6,593 nt of DNA from Thermoleophilaceae bacterium (GCA_013813135.1 JACCSF010000300.1:1-6593), one strand, 5' to 3'. Shown: positions 1 to 5,104, numbered from the stretch's first letter. Numbers and translations: made by a program. The notes: generated by a model not told the origin, from the sequence alone.

Positions 1-144
1 GGCCAAGACGCCGCCGTCGTCGAGGACGCGCCCCGCCAGGACGTGCTCGACACCTGCCCGGCCGCCAAGTGGAGCACTCGCGGCTGGCGGCGAATCGGCG
101 TGTGGGCGGCAACAGCGGGATTCAGCCCGTGTGCCTCTCCCTGA
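1..144 (+). CDS. Possible C-terminal end of an upstream gene (partial)
   Basis: Frame 1 is open from the left edge to a TGA at 142-144, giving 47 residues that start GQDAAVVEDAPRQDVLD and end GFSPCASP. In the first 25 codons nearly every third base is G or C, which is the coding pattern of this genome. It would overlap the start of the next gene by 16 bases if that gene begins at GTG 129. The codon-aligned antisense frame is also GC-rich at third positions and reads AGVEHVLAGRVLDDGGVLA, so a minus-strand gene beginning outside a recognisable start cannot be excluded. No family is recognised in either reading. Too little is visible to name a function. Confidence 0.3.
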   Translation, partial: GQDAAVVEDAPRQDVLDTCPAAKWSTRGWRRIGVWAATAGFSPCASP

Positions 145-728
145 TCGACATATTTGTCGTCGGCCTCGCGCTTGACATTACGGGCGCCTACCTCTTGGCT
201 CGGGGCCTCCTCCTCTCCCCTGCGGCGATAGCGAGCCTGGGGACATTTGGGGGCGCAGAGGTTGGCGTTCAGGTGGGCCGCATAGAGGACCGGATCGACG
301 CCAGCACCGGCCTGGCCGCCCTATTCGCCGGCTTCGGTTTCCAGGGTGTCGGTTACGCGCTTACGCTCGGGGGCGTCGACGTCGTGACCGGCTCCGGCCA
401 AGTGATCCTGGGCCTCCTTCTAGCGGCGCTGGCTACCATCGCCGTGCTTTGGCTGTGGCGCCGTCACAGAGCCGCCCGAATCCGCGGCTTGCTCGTGAGA
501 GTCGCCCTCGGTCGCAACGGATCTGGAGGCCGAGGCGACGAGCAGCGGGCCGGATGGACCTACCAGAAGGCAAAGCTTCTCGTCAGGTACGGAGAGGGGG
601 CTGAATACCCGCTCCTCCCGGACGAACGGGAGCACTGGGAGATGTACGCGCAACGGGTATTTGGCGTCGCCGTCCGGCCCGAGGACATCAACTGGAGCCG
701 TGACCCTTTGGCCACTAGCGCCCCATGA
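129..728 (+). CDS. Small integral membrane protein of unknown function
   Basis: The product is 199 residues if translation starts at GTG 129. That start was chosen because it leads directly into the first hydrophobic segment (about residues 5-28, IDIFVVGLALDITGAYLLARGL) and keeps the overlap with the upstream frame short. In-frame GTG codons at 69 and 102 are alternatives that would add 20 or 9 residues of no recognisable character. A glycine-rich, weakly hydrophobic stretch lies at about 58-81, and a clear membrane segment at about 91-110 is followed by the basic RRHRAARIR. The remaining 80 or so residues look soluble and probably cytoplasmic by the positive-inside rule; they contain GWTYQKAKLLVRYGEGAEYPLLPDEREHWE. 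No catalytic motif or known family is recognised. The next gene is 349 bases away, so no operon is apparent downstream. Confidence 0.7.
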   Translation: MCLSLIDIFVVGLALDITGAYLLARGLLLSPAAIASLGTFGGAEVGVQVGRIEDRIDASTGLAALFAGFGFQGVGYALTLGGVDVVTGSGQVILGLLLAALATIAVLWLWRRHRAARIRGLLVRVALGRNGSGGRGDEQRAGWTYQKAKLLVRYGEGAEYPLLPDEREHWEMYAQRVFGVAVRPEDINWSRDPLATSAP

Positions 729-848
729 TCGCCAGAGTCACGCCCGCTTCGCTCGAAGCGGCCCGTGCACGAAGTCTCCACCGCACCGACTTGGACTTCG
801 GCTTTCGCATGAAGCGACAGTGAACGCGTGTCCCTTCGCCCACCCATG

Positions 849-957
849 GGAAGCGCTTTGGAAGCGGCAAGCCGCAGCAGAGCGCAGCAGGTATCTGCGG
901 AACTTCGCTCGCCGAGCGGTCTTGGCGAGGGGCGGCAGTAGACTGCAGCACCTGCTG
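849..957 (+). other. Hairpin-dense, gene-free stretch (possible structured RNA or regulatory DNA)
   Basis: Between the membrane protein stop (728) and the next start (1078) no convincing gene is seen, although frame 1 happens to stay open. Positions 729-848 show nothing notable. From 849 there are paired short direct repeats, GGAAGCG at 849 and 860 and GCAGCAG at 874 and 884, with spacings of 11 and 10 bases. Inverted repeats follow in close succession: GCGGC/GCCGC at 864-875, CCGCAG/CTGCGG at 872-877 and 895-900, a 9-bp stem at 908-929, GCAGT/ACTGC at 935-946, and CAGCA/TGCTG at 946-957. The series runs straight into the tRNA-like repeat at 961. A TAGACT at 939-944 resembles an actinobacterial -10 element but has no convincing -35. 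Whether any of this is transcribed cannot be told from the sequence. Confidence 0.4.
908..929 (+). other. Strong hairpin, D-arm-like
   Basis: A 9-bp stem (908-916 with 921-929, including one G-U pair at 914/923) closes a CGGT tetraloop. No T run follows on the plus strand, so it is not a classical intrinsic terminator. The inner part, 911-926, also fits a tRNA D arm: a 4-bp stem GCCG/TGGC around AGCGGTCT, with A, G and GG where D-loop positions 14, 15 and 18-19 would be. It lies 35 bases before the tRNA 3'-half repeat, too far for a normal tRNA fold. Confidence 0.5.
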
Positions 958-960
958 GCC

Positions 961-1003
961 CCTTCTAAGCAGCGGGTCGGTGGTTCGAGTCCACCCGGGG
1001 GCA
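961..1003 (+). repeat. tRNA 3'-half repeat, copy 1 (tRNA-Arg(UCU)-like, 5' half missing)
   Basis: The 43 bases fit tRNA positions 31-73 without any gap: C31, anticodon loop CTTCTAA (962-968, anticodon TCT), anticodon-stem 3' strand GCAGC (969-973), five-base variable loop GGGTC (974-978), T stem GGTGG/CCACC (979-983, 991-995) with loop TTCGAGT, acceptor 3' strand CGGGGGC (996-1002) and discriminator A. The matching 5' acceptor GCCCCCG and a normally spaced D arm are absent upstream, so this is not a functional tRNA gene. GCCCC at 958-962 could pair with GGGGC at 998-1002 and enclose the T arm in a minihelix-like fold, but the other copies lack a close equivalent. The last 36 bases recur at 1972-2005, and the first 42 recur with four mismatches at 2571-2612. 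Confidence 0.85.
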
Positions 1004-1005
1004 TG

Positions 1006-1020
1006 GGGCATCCGCTGCCC
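1006..1020 (+). terminator. Hairpin following repeat copy 1
   Basis: GGGCA (1006-1010) pairs with TGCCC (1016-1020) around TCCGC; a G-U pair (1005/1021) can extend the stem. Only TT follows, so termination strength is doubtful. It begins three bases after the tRNA-like repeat, a position also held by hairpins after copies 2 and 3. Confidence 0.3.
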
Positions 1021-1049
1021 TTGACTCCGTGCGGCGGTGGGTGTAAGTC
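1021..1049 (+). promoter_or_regulatory. Weak candidate promoter for the secreted-protein gene
   Basis: TTGACT at 1021-1026 matches five of six bases of the -35 consensus. After a 17-base spacer comes TAAGTC (1044-1049), a poor -10. Transcription would start near 1056 and give a leader of about 20 bases before ATG 1078. The -35 and the spacing are good and the -10 is not, so this is tentative. Confidence 0.25.
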
Positions 1050-1077
1050 ACCAGTGAAGAGAACTGGACTCGAGCGG

Positions 1078-1527
1078 ATGGGGTGCCCAGTGGTCAGCCG
1101 GCTCGCTCTGAGCCTGCTCGGCGCAGCGACGATTCTGGTGCTTGCCGTGCCGGGAGCCCGCGCGCAGTTGGCCTCCGAAGACTCCGTCACCGGCACGGCA
1201 ACTCTTTTCGAAGGAGGGCCGACCTTCCGGTTCGATGCGCACAGCGGGCCTTCCGGAGAAGGCCCCAGGGGAACGGTCACCCGTCTGGATGCGGCCGGCA
1301 ATGCCGAGCTCACCGCGACCGTGGTCTGCCTTGCTGTGGAGGGCAACAGAGCGACGATCGGGCTCGAAATCACGATTCGGGACCCAATCCCCCGCGAACA
1401 AACCGTCGCCTTCATCGAGGACAACGACGGGCGTGGCACTGATCGCTTCCTTGGTGCCTGGTACGGGAGCGGGCTCCACGAGCGGCACGCCATGCGCCGC
1501 TGCATCAGAACCAGGATCGGCCCCTAG
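1078..1527 (+). CDS. Secreted protein of unknown function with signal peptide
   Basis: The product is 149 residues. Residues 1-29 form a typical Sec signal peptide: Arg8, a hydrophobic core LALSLLGAATILVLAVPG, and a likely signal peptidase I site after ARA (27-29), before QLASED. The mature part begins DSVTGTATLFEGGPTFRFDA, then HSGPSGEGPRGT at about 55-66 and VVCLAVEGNRATIGLEITI at about 82-100. From memory, this pattern recurs in small secreted actinobacterial proteins of unknown role; it looks beta-rich. ATG 1078 was preferred; GTG at 1054 (adding MKRTGLER) and GTG at 1090 (starting VSRLAL) would also give signal peptides. The C-terminus after residue 125 turns basic and less regular (HERHAMRRCIRTRIGP), and the +1 frame reads VPGTGAGSTSGTPCAAASEP there, so a late frameshift is possible. 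It ends 41 bases before the SnoaL-like gene on the same strand. Confidence 0.65.
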   Translation: MGCPVVSRLALSLLGAATILVLAVPGARAQLASEDSVTGTATLFEGGPTFRFDAHSGPSGEGPRGTVTRLDAAGNAELTATVVCLAVEGNRATIGLEITIRDPIPREQTVAFIEDNDGRGTDRFLGAWYGSGLHERHAMRRCIRTRIGP

Positions 1528-1551
1528 CGTCAGCGCAGCTCACCCGCACGC

Positions 1552-1560
1552 GGGATACTG
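1552..1560 (+). promoter_or_regulatory. Candidate -10 element of the SnoaL-like gene (GGGATACTG)
   Basis: GGGATACTG begins 17 bases before ATG 1569. The contained GATACT (1554-1559) matches four of six bases of the -10 consensus. Transcription about seven bases downstream would leave almost no 5' leader. The same nonamer lies at the same distance before the gene at 2684. No clear -35 is visible. Confidence 0.4.
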
Positions 1561-1568
1561 GGCGGGCG

Positions 1569-1967
1569 ATGTCGCAGAAGAACGTCGAGGTCGTCAAGGA
1601 AGTCCTCGCCGCCTTCTCGCGATACGACTTCGACGGGGCGCTTGAGTACATGCACCGCGACGTCGTGCTGGAGATGGCCGACGAAGACCCCCTCTACGGG
1701 AAGTACGTCGGACGCGAACAGGTCAAGACCTTCTGGATGTCGCTGTTTCGATTCTGGGATGGATGGAAGGTCGAGACGGAAAGATTGGAGGACGCGGGAG
1801 ACACGGTCGTCGTTGTTTACCGGGTCCTTCTGCGCGGTCGAGAGAGCGGGATCCCGCTCGAACAGCGATTGGCCCAGCTCGCCAAGTTCCGCGATGGGAA
1901 GGTCGCTCGCACGCAGCTCTATAGAGACGTCGGGAAAGCCCTCGAAGCCGTGGGGCTGGGCGAGTAA
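1569..1967 (+). CDS. SnoaL-like / NTF2-fold small protein
   Basis: The 132-residue product has the standard shape of the SnoaL-like branch of the NTF2 superfamily. An N-terminal helix (residues 3-18, QKNVEVVKEVLAAFSRYD) leads into FDGALEYMHRDVVLEMADEDPLYGKYVGREQVKTFW (21-56), where the family carries the D-hh-HhDVhhE and GREAI-type elements. The strands VETERLEDAGDTVVVVYRVLLRGRESG (68-94) and AQLAKFRDGKVARTQLYRD (102-120) then complete the cone-shaped sheet. Length is normal for the family. Such proteins include polyketide cyclases, ketosteroid isomerase relatives and limonene-epoxide hydrolase relatives, but most are uncharacterised, and the sequence does not fix a substrate. ATG 1569 is preceded by GGGCGGGCG at close spacing, not a convincing Shine-Dalgarno site. 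The stop codon is only five bases before repeat copy 2. Confidence 0.9.
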   Translation: MSQKNVEVVKEVLAAFSRYDFDGALEYMHRDVVLEMADEDPLYGKYVGREQVKTFWMSLFRFWDGWKVETERLEDAGDTVVVVYRVLLRGRESGIPLEQRLAQLAKFRDGKVARTQLYRDVGKALEAVGLGE

Positions 1968-1971
1968 GGCG

Positions 1972-2005
1972 AGCAGCGGGTCGGTGGTTCGTCCACCCGG
2001 GGGCA
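1972..2005 (+). repeat. tRNA 3'-half repeat, copy 2 (T loop shortened)
   Basis: This is identical to positions 968-1003 except for loss of two bases (AG) in the T loop, leaving GGTGG-TTCGT-CCACC, a 5-bp stem with a five-base loop. The acceptor 3' strand CGGGGGC and discriminator A are intact. The anticodon loop is not preserved, because the SnoaL-like coding end (TAA at 1965-1967) occupies that place. It lies between the convergent genes ending at 1967 and 2023. Confidence 0.85.
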
Positions 2006-2019
2006 CGGGCGAGAGCCCG
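2006..2019. terminator. Hairpin between convergent genes, next to repeat copy 2
   Basis: CGGGC (2006-2010) pairs with GCCCG (2015-2019) around GAGA, a GNRA-type tetraloop. It sits three bases beyond the SRPBCC stop and directly abuts the repeat, so it could stop transcription from either side. No T run is present on either strand, as is common for proposed terminators in GC-rich actinobacteria. Confidence 0.45.
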
Positions 2020-2022
2020 CCA

Positions 2023-2457
2023 CTAGCCCGATTCCAGCAAGCGCTTAAGGGACCGGAACTGACGCCCGATGTCGCGGCTGGCCATGAGCCGCGCGATCGG
2101 GAGCGCCGCCTTTTTGATCTTCCAGTCGATGTCGTCCACCTGGTTGAGCCGGGTGCCGGACGCGGCCGGCTCCAAGTCGTACAGGACGTTGAACACCGCG
2201 TCCTCGTCCTCCTCGCGCCAGCGCAGACGGTGTGGCGGATCGAACTCGACCACGTCCATCGTCAGTTCGACGGCGGGCTTGAACGGCCTCGGGCGGTGCA
2301 TCACGCGGTACCTCGCCTCTCGGCCGGGCCCATCACCGGCGAGCTGTTCAACCGAGACGACCTTCTCGCACCACTGGGGATCGTTCCGAGCGTCGGCGAC
2401 GAACTCCCATACCTCTCCGACCGCACGGGCGATCTTGACCGTCTTCTCGATCCGCAC
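2023..2457 (-). CDS. SRPBCC-family protein (polyketide cyclase/dehydrase-like)
   Basis: The 144-residue product starts at GTG (2455-2457) and has the START/Bet v1-like SRPBCC pattern. A first strand MRIEKTVKIARAVGEVWEFVADARNDPQWCEKV (1-33) carries the family's 'V-x-x-V-W-x-h-h-x-D-x-x-x-x-x-x-W' signature. Then come the strands GREARYRVMHRPRPFKPAVELTMDVVEFDPPHRLRWRE (45-82) and FNVLYDLEPAASGTRLNQVDDIDW (89-112). A long C-terminal helix, IARLMASRDIGRQFRSLKRLLES (121-143), would cap the hydrophobic cavity. The length is typical. Members bind lipids, polyketides or other small hydrophobic ligands; no ligand can be named here. On its own strand AGAGAA lies about eight bases before the GTG and may serve as a weak ribosome binding site. 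It converges with the SnoaL-like gene and diverges from the large fusion gene. Confidence 0.9.
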   Translation of the reverse strand: MRIEKTVKIARAVGEVWEFVADARNDPQWCEKVVSVEQLAGDGPGREARYRVMHRPRPFKPAVELTMDVVEFDPPHRLRWREEDEDAVFNVLYDLEPAASGTRLNQVDDIDWKIKKAALPIARLMASRDIGRQFRSLKRLLESG

Positions 2458-2570
2458 GGCGCGATTCTCTCATGGGTCGATATGGGGGGCCGGTCATTGC
2501 TTCGTCGGTCACCCCTGGGGTTCGCGCCAGGACTGGAGGAGCAAGCTCCCCGGCTTACGACTCCGGCGAC

Positions 2571-2612
2571 CCTTTCAAGCAGGGGGTCGGTGGTTCGAGG
2601 CCACCCGGGGGC
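2571..2612 (+). repeat. tRNA 3'-half repeat, copy 3
   Basis: The 42 bases match copy 1 at 38 positions without gaps. Differences fall in the anticodon (TCT to TTC), the last base of the anticodon-stem 3' strand, and the last T-loop base (T to G); the base after the repeat is G instead of A. The T stem GGTGG/CCACC (2589-2593, 2601-2605) and the acceptor strand CGGGGGC (2606-2612) are unchanged. It lies in the divergent gap upstream of the fusion gene. No 5' tRNA half precedes it. The rest of the gap (2458-2570) shows a small GGAGC/GCTCC inverted repeat at 2538-2549 and no gene. Confidence 0.85.
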
Positions 2613-2614
2613 GC

Positions 2615-2636
2615 CTGTCCTTCGCCCACCGGACAG
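2615..2636 (+). terminator. Hairpin following repeat copy 3
   Basis: CTGTCC (2615-2620) pairs perfectly with GGACAG (2631-2636) around a ten-base loop. It starts two bases after the repeat and about 48 bases before GTG 2684. No T run follows. If the region is transcribed rightward it would lie upstream of the fusion gene promoter element at 2667. Confidence 0.3.
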
Positions 2637-2666
2637 CCTCCGACTGATCACGACCGACGTGGGGCT

Positions 2667-2675
2667 GGGATACTG
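2667..2675 (+). promoter_or_regulatory. Candidate -10 element of the fusion gene (GGGATACTG)
   Basis: The nonamer begins 17 bases before GTG 2684, exactly as at 1552 before ATG 1569. GATACT (2669-2674) would be the -10 hexamer, placing the transcript start within a few bases of the GTG. There is no Shine-Dalgarno sequence in the intervening TGAACAGAAC, which fits leaderless translation. CTGATC at 2644-2649 is a poor -35 candidate with a 19-base spacer. Confidence 0.4.
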
Positions 2676-2683
2676 AACAGAAC

Positions 2684-5104
2684 GTGACGTCGCGGTCCGC
2701 GGGAGAACGGATTCTCGTCACGGACGGCGAGACGCGGTCCGTGGTGGCAGCATGCCGCGGTCTCGCGGCCGCGGGCTTCCGCGTGGCGGCGGCCGCCGGC
2801 AACCGGCCGGCGCCGGCGCATTGGTCGCGTAGCTGCGGCGAAAGGTTCGCGCTCCCGCATCCGCTGGAGGATTCCAAGGGCTTCGTCGCCGGCATCGAGC
2901 GCGTCGTCTCGAGCGCTCCGTATGCGGTCCTAGTACCTGGTAGCGACGCGTCGCTGCTCGCCCTCTCACGCGAGCGCGTGCGGACCGAGCCACTCGTGCC
3001 GATGGGCCTGCCGACCCACGAGGCGGTCGCCGCGAGCCTCTCCAAGCTGGCGCTCCTCGAGGCGGCCGCTGAGACCGGGCTCGCAGCTCCCGAGACCGCC
3101 GTGTGCGAGAGCGCGGACGAGGCGCTGTCGGCTGCGAGCCGGATGGGCTTCCCCGTGGTGCTCAAGCCCGCCAGCTCGCTGATCGAGCTGGCCGGCGCGC
3201 CGATGCGCGTGGGAAGCGTGTGGGTCGGCGATCCGGAACGGCTGGCCGGTCTGGCTCCTCTCTACGGCACCCCCTGCCTCGTCGAGCGCGCGGAGGACGG
3301 CAAGATCGTCTCGTTCGCCGGCGTCCTCGCCGACGGCCGCCTGCTCGCGACCGCGGTGTCACGGTACGTGCGCACCTGGTACCCCGAGGGCGGCAACGTC
3401 TGCTTCTCCGAGACCATCGAAGTGCCCTCCTCGCTCTCGGAGCGGGTGGTCGCGCTGCTCGAGGCCCTGGGCTGGCAGGGCATCTTCGAGCTGGAGCTGA
3501 TCGAGCGGCCGGACGGCTCCCATGCGGCTATCGACCTGAACCCCCGCCTCTACGGCTCGCTCGCGCTTGCCATCGCGGCTGGTGCCAACCTGCCGGCGGT
3601 CTGGTGCGAGTGGTTGCTCGGACGAAAGCCCCGCCCCACTACCGCGCGCCCCGGTGTCCGTTACCGCTGGGAGGACGCCGACCTCCGGCACGCGCTGAGG
3701 GTGGCGCGCGGCGGGGAGCAGGGCAAGGCGGCGGCGATCCTCCGACCGCGTCGCGGCACGACTCACCCGTACTTCGTCGCGGGCGACCCCGGCCCATTCG
3801 TCGCCAGGGCGATCGAGCTCGTGCCTCTCCTGCCGAAGCGGTCTCGGGCCGCGCAGCAGGGCGCCGCGCGAGCCGACGTTCACGACCACCGCCTGCCCGT
3901 CCGTCGTCGGAGGGCCGGCGAGGTCGCGGTCATCGGCGCGGGTCCATACGGCCTCGCTGCCGCGGCGCACCTGCGGCACGCGGGCGTGCCCGTGCGGGTG
4001 TTCGGCGAGGTCCTCGAGTTCTGGCGGCATCAGATGCCGGAGGGCATGCTCCTACGCTCCCGCAAGCGCTCGACGCACGTCGCGGACCCCGACCGCAAGC
4101 TCACCATCGATCACTACGAGGCCGCCACCGGTCGCACCGTGACCAAGCCCTCGCTCAAGCTCGCGGAGTTCATCGATTACGGGCTGTGGTTCCAGGAGAG
4201 GGCGGTGCCCGACGTCGACCGCCGCAAGGTTCGGCTCCTCGAGCGGTTGGACGGCTGCTTTCGGCTCGAGCTCGAGGACGGCGAGGAGGTCACCGTGGAT
4301 CGGGCGGTGGTGGCCGCCGGCCTGTTCCCGTTCGGCCGCCGGCCCGAGCCGTTTCGCTCGCTGCCGCCGGCGCTTGTCTCCCACTCGGCCGAGGTGCCCG
4401 ACCTGTCGCGCTTCGCCGAACGCAGGGTGCTGGTGGTGGGGGGCGGGCAGAGCGCCCTCGAATCCGCCGCGCTGCTCCATGAGGCGGGAGCGGACGTGGA
4501 GGTCGCGATACGGGCGCGGGAGATTAAGTGGCTGTCTCCGGAAGGAGCGCCACGGCGACCGGGAATTCGTTCGCGCCTGCCGCTTCCCCCTACGGACGTG
4601 GGGGGCTTCGCCACGGGCTGGACCGCTGCGTTGCCGGACCTCTTCCGGCTCGTGCCGCGGCCTCTCAAGCCGGTCGTCTCCTACCGCTGCATCCGGCCGG
4701 CAGGATCCGCCTGGCTGCGGCCCCGGCTGGAGGGCGTTCCGCTGGGGATGGAGGCCGTTGCCGTCGGCGCTCAGGCATCGAACGGGAGCGTGCTAATCAA
4801 CCTTGCCGACGGCAGCGAGCGGGTGTTCGACCACGTGCTGCTGGGGACCGGATACGAGATCGACGTGCGCTCTTATCCCTTCCTGTCGCCGGAGCTCGCC
4901 CGCCAGATCGACGTCGAGGGCGGCTACCCGCGCCTCCGAGCGGGCTTCGAGTCCTCCGTGCCGGGCCTCCACTTCCTGGGAGCGCCCGCTGCCCTCACCT
5001 TCGGGCCGATCATGCGCTTCGTGGTCGGAACGTGGTACGCGGCGCCGTCGGTGACCAGGCGGGTGCTGGGCCGGTGGCAGCCTCCGCTTCGGACTGCGTT
5101 CTAG
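2684..5104 (+). CDS. ATP-grasp domain fused to FAD/NAD(P)-dependent monooxygenase-like domain
   Basis: The 806-residue product combines two enzymes usually encoded separately. Residues 1 to about 385 form an ATP-grasp protein of the carbamoyl-phosphate-synthase-like carboligase type. It has an N-terminal alpha/beta domain (ILVTDGETRSVVAACRGLAAAGF, then VLVPGSDASLLAL at 82-94), the nucleotide-binding lysine in FPVVLKP (Lys161), CLVERAEDG (hinge, Glu201), FELELIE (Glu269) and DLNPRLYGS (Asn286, Arg288; metal and phosphate binding). A basic linker (about 386-412) leads to the FAD motif VAVIGAGPYGLAAAAHLRHAG (415-434, GxGxxG at 418-423). Next are MPEGMLLRS (451-459), the NAD(P) motif VVGGGQSALESAALL (584-598) and LLGTGYEIDV (719-728). 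The second half resembles lysine/ornithine N-monooxygenase-like flavoproteins and those annotated as FAD-dependent urate hydroxylase (HpyO-like). GTG 2684 is the only in-frame start after TGA 2645-2647. There is no stop at the junction; GTG 3821 could allow separate internal initiation. Substrates are unknown. Confidence 0.88.
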   Translation: MTSRSAGERILVTDGETRSVVAACRGLAAAGFRVAAAAGNRPAPAHWSRSCGERFALPHPLEDSKGFVAGIERVVSSAPYAVLVPGSDASLLALSRERVRTEPLVPMGLPTHEAVAASLSKLALLEAAAETGLAAPETAVCESADEALSAASRMGFPVVLKPASSLIELAGAPMRVGSVWVGDPERLAGLAPLYGTPCLVERAEDGKIVSFAGVLADGRLLATAVSRYVRTWYPEGGNVCFSETIEVPSSLSERVVALLEALGWQGIFELELIERPDGSHAAIDLNPRLYGSLALAIAAGANLPAVWCEWLLGRKPRPTTARPGVRYRWEDADLRHALRVARGGEQGKAAAILRPRRGTTHPYFVAGDPGPFVARAIELVPLLPKRSRAAQQGAARADVHDHRLPVRRRRAGEVAVIGAGPYGLAAAAHLRHAGVPVRVFGEVLEFWRHQMPEGMLLRSRKRSTHVADPDRKLTIDHYEAATGRTVTKPSLKLAEFIDYGLWFQERAVPDVDRRKVRLLERLDGCFRLELEDGEEVTVDRAVVAAGLFPFGRRPEPFRSLPPALVSHSAEVPDLSRFAERRVLVVGGGQSALESAALLHEAGADVEVAIRAREIKWLSPEGAPRRPGIRSRLPLPPTDVGGFATGWTAALPDLFRLVPRPLKPVVSYRCIRPAGSAWLRPRLEGVPLGMEAVAVGAQASNGSVLINLADGSERVFDHVLLGTGYEIDVRSYPFLSPELARQIDVEGGYPRLRAGFESSVPGLHFLGAPAALTFGPIMRFVVGTWYAAPSVTRRVLGRWQPPLRTAF

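Noticed and set aside
902..1003. A complete tRNA gene formed by the D-arm-like hairpin (911-926) and the tRNA 3' half (961-1003)
   Set aside because: The gap between D arm and anticodon loop is about 30 bases too long, and the seven bases before the D arm do not pair with the acceptor strand CGGGGGC.
661..1077. Upstream extension of the secreted-protein frame to 661
   Set aside because: The frame is open only by chance: it overlaps the membrane protein gene, runs through the hairpins and the tRNA-like repeat, and shows no protein family character before the signal peptide.
738..1505. Long minus-strand reading frame opposite the secreted protein
   Set aside because: It is an antisense shadow that includes PPGGLEPPTRC from the tRNA-like repeat; the plus strand has a signal peptide and regular beta pattern.
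961..2612. CRISPR array or integron attC array
   Set aside because: The repeats are 600-1000 bases apart with genes between them, which is not CRISPR spacing, and attC core-site motifs are not present.
1642..2676. Long plus-strand frame across the SnoaL-like and SRPBCC genes
   Set aside because: It overlaps two recognised families in other frames and is rich in Ser/Arg/Pro, as expected for a shadow frame in GC-rich DNA.
3103..4482. Large overlapping plus-strand frame inside the fusion gene
   Set aside because: It is extremely Arg/Gly/Ala-rich with no motif, while the fusion frame carries all the ATP-grasp and FAD/NAD motifs.
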